DNA of 64,000 nt, from contig NZ_CP079724.1 in assembly GCF_019334565.1 (NCBI RefSeq), positions 1,323,001 through 1,387,000 on the forward strand, read 5' to 3'. Within the stretch, counting starts at the first letter, position 1; every line of letters begins with the position of its first letter. This stretch comes from Streptococcus oralis. GTDB lineage: Bacteria > Bacillota > Bacilli > Lactobacillales > Streptococcaceae. The notes under the pieces were generated by a model. It had not been told where the DNA came from and searched no databases. It was given only the letters and a program-made list of their open reading frames with translations. A program made the translations under genes and the position numbers. Below are positions 63,607-64,000 of this stretch, in pieces.

Positions 63607-64000
63607 ATTGTCTTACTCCATATTGATCTGCTTGTGCAATAGCACGGTAAACGAAAGCTTTTGAGCTCTCTACTGCTGGTAAAAGTTCATCCCCTTTAAC
63701 CAAGTGACTGGCGATGCTTGAGGCAAAGGTACAACCTGCACCAGCATTTTGGCTTTGAATGACTAGGTTTTCTAGAACAGTAAAAGTTTGTCCATCATAA
63801 AAGACATCCACAGCCTTGTCCTGACTGAGGCGATTGCCTCCCTTGATAATGACTGCTGGCGCTCCTAAATCATGCAATTTCTGCGCTGTAGCTTTCATGT
63901 CTTCCAAAGTTTTGATTTCCTGACCAGCCAATAATTCTGCTTCAGGAAGATTTGGCGTAATCACACTGACATGAGGGAAAAAACGAATCAACTCTTGGCA
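63584..64000 (-). CDS. Pyridoxal / hydroxymethylpyrimidine kinase, C-terminal part (runs off window)
   Basis: The 3' part of a ribokinase-fold kinase; the frame stays open to the window edge, giving about 138 residues. It shows VSVITPNLPEAELLAGQEIK (as ThiD ITPNLPEAEEIVG), APAVIIKGGNR, and the anion-hole motif SQNAGAGCTFASSIA, where ThiD reads HGTGCTF. It resembles the PdxK/ThiD type next to PdxU-like S components. The missing N-terminus prevents a firm choice. Confidence 0.85.
   Translation of the reverse strand, partial: CQELIRFFPHVSVITPNLPEAELLAGQEIKTLEDMKATAQKLHDLGAPAVIIKGGNRLSQDKAVDVFYDGQTFTVLENLVIQSQNAGAGCTFASSIASHLVKGDELLPAVESSKAFVYRAIAQADQYGVRQYEANQNN

Overview
The window is low-GC Firmicute DNA whose gene content points to a Mitis-group Streptococcus close to S. 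pneumoniae, S. pseudopneumoniae or S. mitis. The markers are spxB, lctO, the copY-cupA-copA operon, prtA, the vex123-vncRS locus, codY, murT-gatD, choline-binding repeats and BOX intergenic repeats. Several details differ from the pneumococcal layout as I remember it: there is no Pep27 reading frame between vex3 and vncR, only one thiM/thiE pair, a choline-binding Amidase_3 enzyme, and the vex locus lies next to pncA-codY. A non-pneumococcal mitis-group strain is therefore likely. Species is an inference; no database was consulted.

Layout. 1-8 kb: MerR/TipAS regulator, sodium-dependent transporter behind a terminator-containing leader, manA, phospho-beta-glucosidase, SemiSWEET, VOC protein and pyruvate oxidase spxB. 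8-11 kb: copper efflux operon with two cop operators. 11-19 kb: thiamine salvage, with thiD behind one TPP riboswitch and a divergent ECF-transporter/salvage operon controlled by two near-identical promoter-riboswitch-terminator cassettes that flank a second tenA. 19-20 kb: lctO broken by a stop codon. 20-26 kb: pyrFE with a PyrR attenuator, then murD-murG-divIB. 26-34 kb: typA with an altered P-loop, pseudouridine synthase, small membrane proteins, a LysR regulator, a choline-binding amidase and a DUF6287-like protein beside tRNA-Thr. 34-44 kb: the 2143-residue cell-wall protease PrtA and a three-gene ABC exporter. 44-46 kb: an AT-rich orphan gene inserted between two copies of the fba 3' end. 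46-53 kb: fba, vncRS and vex123. 53-64 kb: tRNA-Leu, pncA, codY, a possible small RNA, cshA, a flavoprotein disulfide reductase, a frameshifted membrane protein, murT-gatD, an Xaa-Pro peptidase, and an ECF S component with the 3' part of a vitamin kinase.

How the genes work together. SpxB and the broken LctO are the two H2O2-producing oxidases of this group; here only SpxB looks functional, so lactate-derived H2O2 should be lost. The thi region imports precursors (YkoE- and ThiW-type S components with EcfT and a double ATPase) and salvages them (TenA, ThiM, ThiE, ThiD) under TPP control. MurD, MurG, DivIB and MurT-GatD build, divide and amidate peptidoglycan, and the choline-binding amidase cuts it.

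The strongest leads for something new are the orphan gene flanked by fba 3'-end duplications (44.3-46.0 kb), the DUF6287-like gene flanked by 39-bp tRNA-Thr-end repeats (33.1-34.4 kb), the duplicated TPP cassettes, the candidate small RNA beside codY, and the TypA P-loop change.
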